From the NCBI RefSeq assembly GCF_016801865.2, contig NC_068939.1:88145396-88209395 (forward strand): DNA of 64,000 nucleotides. The letters run 5' to 3'. How positions within the stretch are numbered: position 1 is the stretch's first letter; every line of letters starts with the position of its first letter. The translations under genes were made by a program, and so were the position numbers. This DNA comes from Culex pipiens pallens (lineage: Eukaryota; Arthropoda; Insecta; Diptera; Culicidae). The notes beneath the pieces are model-generated. The model worked only from the letters and a program-made list of their open reading frames with translations. It made no database searches and was not told the DNA's origin. This document shows positions 56,259 through 64,000 of this stretch, piece by piece.

Positions 56259-59200
56259 TACAAAAATACAAAAATACAAAAATACAAAAATACAAAAATA
56301 CAAAAATACAAAAATACAAAAATACAAAAATACAAAAATACAAAAATACAAAAATACAAAAATACAAAAATACAAAAATACAAAAATACAAAAATACAAA
56401 AATACAAAAATACAAAAATACAAAAATACAAAAATACAAAAATACAAAAATACAAAAATACAAAAATACAAAAATACAAAAATACAAAAATACAAAAATA
56501 CAAAAATACAAAAATACAAAAATACAAAAATACAAAAATAAAAAAACACAAAAATACAAAAATACAAAATTACAAAAATACTACAAAAATACAAAAATAC
56601 AAAAATACAAAAATACAAAAATACAAAAATACAAAAATACAAAAATACAAAAATACAAAAACACAAAAATACAAAAATACAAAAATACAAAAATACAAAA
56701 ATACTACAAAAATACAAAAATACAAAAATACAAAAATACAAAAATACAAAAATACAAAAATACAAAAATACAAAAATACAAAAATACAAAAATACAAAAA
56801 TACAAAAATACAAAAATACAAAAATACAAAAATACAAAAATACAAAAATACAAAAATATAAAAATACAAAAATACAAAAATACAAAAATACAAAAATACA
56901 AAAATACAAATATACAAAAATATAAAAATACAAAAATACAAAAATACAAAAATACAAAAATACAAAAATACAAATATACAAAAATACAAAAATACAAAAA
57001 TACAAAAATACAAAAATACAAAAATACAAAAATACAAAAACACAAAAATACAAAAATACAAAAATACAAAAATACAAAAATACTACAAAAATACAAAAAT
57101 ACAAAAATACAAAAATACAAAAATACAAAAATACAAAAATACAAAAATACAAAAATACAAAAATACAAAAATACAAAAATACAAAAATACAAAAATACAA
57201 AAATACAAAAATACAAAAATACAAAAATACAAAAATATAAAAATACAAAAATACAAAAATACAAAAATACAAAAATACAAAAATACAAATATACAAAAAT
57301 ACAAAAATACAAAAATACAAAAATACAAAAATACAAAAATACAAAAATACAAAAATACAAAAATACAAAAATACAAAAATACAAAAATACAAAAATACAA
57401 AAATACAAAAATACAAAAATACAAAAATACAAAAATACAAAAATACAAAACTACAAAAATACAAAAATACAAAAATACAAAAATACAAAAATACAAAAAT
57501 ACAAAAATACAAAAATACAAAAATACAAAAATACAAAAATACAAAAATACAAAAATACAAAAATACAAAAATACAAAAATACAAAAATACAAAAATACAA
57601 AAATACAAAAATACAAAAATACAAAAATACAAAAATACAAAAATACAAAAATACAAAAATACAAAAATACAAAAATACAAAAATACAAAAATACAAAAAT
57701 ACAAAAATACAAAAATACAAAAATACAAAAATACAAAAATACAAAAATACAAAAATACAAAAATACAAAATTACAAAAATACAAAAATACAAAAATACAA
57801 AAATACAAAAATACAAAAATACAAAAATACAAAAATACAAAAATACAAAAATACAAAAATACAAAAATACAAAAATACAAAAATACAAAAATACTACAAA
57901 AATACAAAAATACAAAAATACAAAAATACAAAAATACAAAAATACAAAAATACAAAAATACAAAAATACAAAAATACAAAAATACAAAAATACAAAAATA
58001 CAAAAATACTACAAAAATACAAAAATACAAAAATACAAAAATACAAAAATACAAAAATACAAAAATACAAAAATACAAAAATACAAAAATACAAAAATAC
58101 AAAAATACAAAAATACAAAAATACAAAAATACAAAAATACAAAAATACAAAAATACAAAAATACAAAAATACAAAAATACAAAAATACAAAAATACAAAA
58201 ATACAAAAATACAAAAATACAAAAATACAAAAATACAAAAATACAAAAATACAAAAATACAAAAATACAAAAATACAAAAATACAAAAATACAAAAATAC
58301 AAAAATACAAAAATACAAAAATACAAAAATACAAAAATACAAAAATACAAAAATAAAAAAATACAAAAATACAAAAATACAAAAATACAAAAATACAAAA
58401 ATACAAAAATACAAAAATACAAAAATACAAAAATACAAAAATACAAAAATACAAAAATACAAAAATACAAAAATACAAAAATACAAAAATACAAAAATAC
58501 AAAAATACAAAAATACAAAAATACAAAAATACAAAAATACAAAAATACAAAAATACAAAAATACAAAAATACAAAAATACAAAAATACAAAAATACAAAA
58601 ATACAAAAATACAAAAATACAAAAATACAAAAATACAAAAATACAAAAATACAAAAATACAAAAATACAAAAATACAAAAATACAAAAATACAAAAATAC
58701 AAAAATACAAAAATACAAAAATACAAAAATACAAAAATACAAAAATACAAAAATACAAAAATACAAAAATACAAAAATACAAAAATACAAAAATACAAAA
58801 ATACAAAAATACAAAAATACAAAAATACAAAAATACAAAAATACAAAAATACAAAAATACAAAAATACAAAAATACAAAAATACAAAAATACAAAAATAC
58901 AAAAATACAAAAATACAAAAATACAAAAATACAAAAATACAAAAATACAAAAATACAAAAATACAAAAATACAAAAATACAAAAATACAAAAATACAAAA
59001 ATACAAAAATACAAAAATACAAAAATACAAAAATACAAAAATACAAAAATACAAAAATACAAAAATACAAAAATACAAAAATACAAAAATACAAAAATAC
59101 AAAAATACAAAAATACAAAAATACAAAAATACAAAAATACAAAAATACAAAAATACAAAAATACAAAAATACAAAAATACAAAAATACAAAAATACAAAA

Positions 59201-62200
59201 ATACAAAAATACAAAAATACAAAAATACAAAAATACAAAAATACAAAAAATACAAAAATACAAAAATACAAAAATACAAAAATACAAAAATACAAAAATA
59301 CAAAAATACAAAAATACAAAAATACAAAAATACAAAAATACAAAAATACAAAAATACAAAAATACAAAAATACAAAAATACAAAAATACAAAAATACAAA
59401 AATACAAAAATACAAAAATACAAAAATACAAAAATACAAAAATACAAAATACAAAAATACAAAAATACAAAAATACAAAAATACAAAATACAAAAATACA
59501 AAAATACAAAAATACAAAAATACAAAAATACAAAAATACAAAAATACAAAAATACAAAAATACAAAAATACAAAAATACAAAAATACAAAAATACAAAAA
59601 TACAAAAATACAAAAATACAAAAATACAAAAATACAAAAATACAAAAATACAAAAATACAAAAATACAAAAATACAAAAATACAAAAATACAAAAATACA
59701 AAAATACAAAAATACAAAAATACAAAAATACAAAAATACAAAAATACAAAAATACAAAAATACAAAAATACAAAAATACAAAAATACAAAAATACAAAAA
59801 TACAAAAATACAAAAATACAAAAATACAAAAATACAAAATACAAAAATACAAAAATACAAAAATACAAAAATACAAAAATACAAAAATACAAAAATACAA
59901 AAATACAAAAATACAAAAATACAAAAATACAAAAATACAAAAATACAAAAATACAAAAATACAAAAATACAAAAATACAAAAATACAAAAATACAAAAAT
60001 ACAAAAATACAAAAATACAAAAATACAAAAATACAAAAATACAAAAATACAAAAATACAAAAATACAAAAATACAAAAATACAAAAATACAAAAATACAA
60101 AAATACAAAAATACAAAAATACAAAATACAAAAATACAAAAATACAAAAATACAAAAATACAAAAATACAAAAATACAAAAATACAAAAATACAAAAATA
60201 CAAAAATACAAAAAATACAAAAATACAAAAATACAAAAATACAAAAATACAAAAATACAAAAATACAAAAATACAAAAATACAAAAATACAAAAATACAA
60301 AAATACAAAAATACAAAAATACAAAAATACAAAAATACAAAAATACAAAAATACAAAAATACAAAAATACAAAAATACAAAAATACAAAAATACAAAAAT
60401 ACAAAAATACAAAAATACAAAAATACAAAAATACAAAAATACAAAAATACAAAAATACAAAAATACAAAAATACAAAAATACAAAAATACAAAAATACAA
60501 AAATACAAAAATACAAAAATACAAAAATACAAAAATACAAAAATACAAAAATACAAAAATACAAAAATACAAAAATACAAAAATACAAAAATACAAAAAT
60601 ACAAAAATACAAAAATACAAAAATACAAAAATACAAAAATACAAAAATACAAAAATACAAAAATACAAAAATACAAAAATACAAAAATACAAAAATACAA
60701 AAATACAAAAATACAAAAATACAAAAATACAAAAATACAAAAATACAAAAATACAAAAATACAAAAATACAAAAATACAAAAATACAAAAATACAAAAAT
60801 ACAAAAATACAAAAATACAAAAATACAAAAATACAAAAATACAAAAATACAAAAATACAAAAATACAAAAATACAAAAATACAAAAATACAAAAATACAA
60901 AAATACAAAAATACAAAAATACAAAAATACAAAAATACAAAAATACAAAAATACAAAAATACAAAAATACAAAAATACAAAAATACAAAAATACAAAAAT
61001 ACAAAAATACAAAAATACAAAAATACAAAAATACAAAAATACAAAAATACAAAAATACAAAATACAAAATACAAAAATACAAAAATACAAAAATACAAAA
61101 ATACAAAAATACAAAAATACAAAAATACAAAAATACAAAAATACAAAAATACAAAAATACAAAAATACAAAAATACAAAAATACAAAAATACAAAAATAC
61201 AAAAATACAAAAATACAAAAATACAAAAATACAAAAATACAAAAATACAAAAATACAAAAATACAAAAATACAAAAATACAAAAATACAAAAATACAAAA
61301 ATACAAAAATACAAAAATACAAAAAGACAAAAATACAAAAATACAAAAATACAAAAATACAAAAATACAAAAATACAAAAATACAAAAATACAAAAATAC
61401 AAAAATACAAAAATACAAAAATACAAATATACAAAAATACAAAAATACAAAAATACAAAAATACAAAAATACAAAAATACAAAAATACAAAAATACAAAA
61501 ATACAAAAATACAAAAATACAAAAATACAAAAATACAAAAATACAAAAATACAAAAATACAAAAATACAAAAATACAAAAATACAAAAATACAAAAATAC
61601 AAAAATAAAAATATACAAAAATACAAAAATACAAAAATACAAAAATACAAAAATACAAAAATACAAAAATACAAAAATACAAAAATACAAAAATACAAAA
61701 ATACAAAAATACAAAAATACAAAAATACAAAAATACAAAAATACAAAAATACACAAAACAAAAATACAAAAATACAAAAATACAAAAATACAAAAATACA
61801 AAAATACAAAAATACAAAAATACAAAAATACAAAAATACAAAAATATACAAAAATACAAAAATACAAAAATACAAAAATACAAAAATACAAAAATACAAA
61901 AATACAAAAATACAAAAATACAAAAATACAAAAATACAAAAATACAAAAATACAAAAATACAAAAATACAAAAATACAAAAATACAAAAATTCAAAAAAT
62001 ACAAAAATACAAAAATACAAAAATACAAAAATACAAAAATACAAAAATACAAAAATACAAAAATACAAAAATACAAAAATACAAAAATACAAAAATACAA
62101 AAATACAAAAATACAAAAATACAAAAATACAAAAATACAAAAATACAAAAATACAAAAATACAAAAATACAAAAATACAAAAATACAAAAATACAAAAAT

Positions 62201-64000
62201 ACAAAATTACAAAAATACAAAAATACAAAAATACAAAAATACAAAAATACAAAAATACAAAAATACAAAAATACAAAAATACAAAAATACAAAAAGACAA
62301 AAATACAAAAATACAAAAATACAAAAATACAAAAATACAAAAATACAAAAATACAAAAATACAAAAATACAAAAATACAAAAATACAAAAATACAAAAAT
62401 ACAAAAATACAAAAATACAAAAATACAAAAATACAAAAATACAAAAATACAAAAATACAAAAATACAAAAATACAAAAATACAAAAATACAAAAATACAA
62501 AAATACAAAAATACAAAAATACAAAAATACAAAAATACAAAAATACAAAAATACAAAAATACAAAAATACAAAAATACAAAAATACAAAAATACAAAACT
62601 ACAAAAATACAAAAATACAAAAATACAAAAATACAAAAATACAAAAATACAAAAATACAAAAATACAAAAATACAAAAATACAAAAATACAAAAATACAA
62701 AAATACAAAAATACAAAAATACAAAAATACAAAAATACAAAAATACAAAAATACATAAATACAAAAATACAAAAATACAAAAATACAAAAATACAAAAAT
62801 ACAAAAATACAAAAATACAAAAATACAAAAATACAAAAATACAAAAATACAAAAATACAAAAATACAAAAATACAAAAATACAAAAATACAAAAATACAA
62901 AAATACAAAAATACAAAAATACAAAAATACAAAAATACAAAAATACAAAAATACAAAAATACAAAAATACAAAAATACAAAAATACAAAAATACAAAAAT
63001 ACAAAAATACAAATAAAAAAATACAAAAATACAAAAATACAAAAATACAAAAATACAAAAATACAAAAATACAAAAATACAAAATACAAAAATACAAAAA
63101 TACAAAAATACAAAAATACAAAAATACAAAAATACAAAAATACAAAAATACAAAAATACAAAAATACAAAAATACAAAAATACAAAAATACAAAAATACA
63201 AAAATACAAAAATACAAAAATACAAAAATACAAAAAATACAAAAATACAAAAATACAAAAATTACAAAAATACAAAAATACAAAAATACAAAAATACAAA
63301 AATACAAAAATACAAAAATACAAAAATACAAAAATACAAAAATACAAAAATACAAAAATACAAAAATACAAAAATACAAAAATACAAAAATACAAAAATA
63401 CAAAAATACAAAAATACAAAAATACAAAAATACAAAAATACAAAAATACACAAAAATACAAAAATACAAAAATACAAAAATACAAAAATACAAAAATACA
63501 AAAATACAAAAATACAAAAATACAAAAATACAAAAATACAAAAAATACAAAAATACAAAAATACAAAAATACAAAAATACAAAAATACAAAAATACAAAA
63601 ATACAAAAATACAAAAATACAAAAATACAAAAATACAAAAATACAAAAATACAAAAATACAAAAATACAAAAATACAAAAAATACAAAAATACAAAATAC
63701 AAAAATACAAAAATACAAAAATACAAAAATACAAAAATACAAAAATACAAAAATACAAAAATACAAAATACAAAAATAAAAAAATACAAAAATACAAAAA
63801 TACAAAAATACAAAAATACAAAAATACAAAAATACAAAAATACAAAAATACAAAATACAAAATACAAAAATACAAAAATACAAAAATACAAAATACAAAA
63901 ATACAAAAATACAAAAATACAAAAATACAAAAAATACAAAAATACAAAAATACAAAAATACAAAAATACAAAAATACAAAAATACAAAAATACAAAAATA
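56259..64000. repeat. 8-bp satellite (TACAAAAA)n, at least 7.7 kb
   Basis: About 965 copies of TACAAAAA running off the window end. Variants include 7-bp units (TACAAAA), 9-bp units (TACAAAAAA), CACAAAAA, TATAAAAA, TACAAATA, GACAAAAA and 3-bp TAC insertions. Variant density is higher toward 63000-64000 and at 56540-57300. A 379-bp higher-order duplication is visible at 56661-57300. The FCIFVFLY and KIQKYKNT frames across the array, up to 1,701 codons, are artefacts of the 8-bp period. Confidence 0.98.

Noticed and set aside
56238..63995. Very long open frames (up to 1,701 codons) of FCIFVFLY-type repeats on the minus strand
   Set aside because: The 8-bp unit read over 24 bp gives an endless 8-residue repeat in any frame that lacks a stop; there is no gene structure or non-repeat domain.

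Overview
The window reads as nuclear DNA of an insect, most likely a culicine mosquito (genus Culex is my best guess, at genus level only). The evidence is a galactose-type C-type lectin, a divergent ionotropic receptor, a tRNA-derived SINE, a Jockey-type Gag, and many AT-rich foldback/MITE elements of the kind that crowd mosquito intergenic DNA. It is not bacterial: there are no operons, splice sites are visible, and long arrays of 6-8 bp satellites are present.

Layout: 1-2018 is an 8-bp satellite. 2019-8911 is mixed unique DNA with a secreted C-type lectin gene (4006-4521), a SINE and a 7-bp satellite. 8912-13011 is a nest of foldback elements including a 1.67-kb near-perfect palindrome. 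13800-17523 is an ionotropic-receptor gene whose last transmembrane segment is cut off by a 1.83-kb foldback element with a 9-bp target duplication. 17988-20082 is a nearly error-free AAAAAC satellite just upstream of a 717-bp coding exon (20270-20986). 21.8-43.4 kb is mostly transposon-rich noncoding DNA with a Transib-like foldback, a Helitron, two hAT-like MITEs, a tailed SINE-like insertion and a Penelope fragment carrying a hammerhead-like motif. 43600-44265 encodes a Regnase/ZC3H12-type NYN ribonuclease domain. 45.5-52 kb is another run of foldback elements. 54521-55279 is a Gag-like zinc-knuckle gene with a probable intron. 56259-64000 is a 7.7-kb 8-bp satellite that runs off the window.

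The genes show no sign of forming one pathway; they are separate small genes scattered among repeats. The strongest observations are (1) the receptor gene broken by a datable insertion, (2) long inverted repeats with intact target duplications that could make hairpin RNA, (3) a 20-bp core shared by different foldback families, (4) satellites at both window ends whose 8-bp units differ by one base and lie in opposite orientation, and (5) the intron-bearing Gag-only gene. I found no CRISPR array, rRNA or functional tRNA gene. Identities of families come from reading motifs, not from searches.
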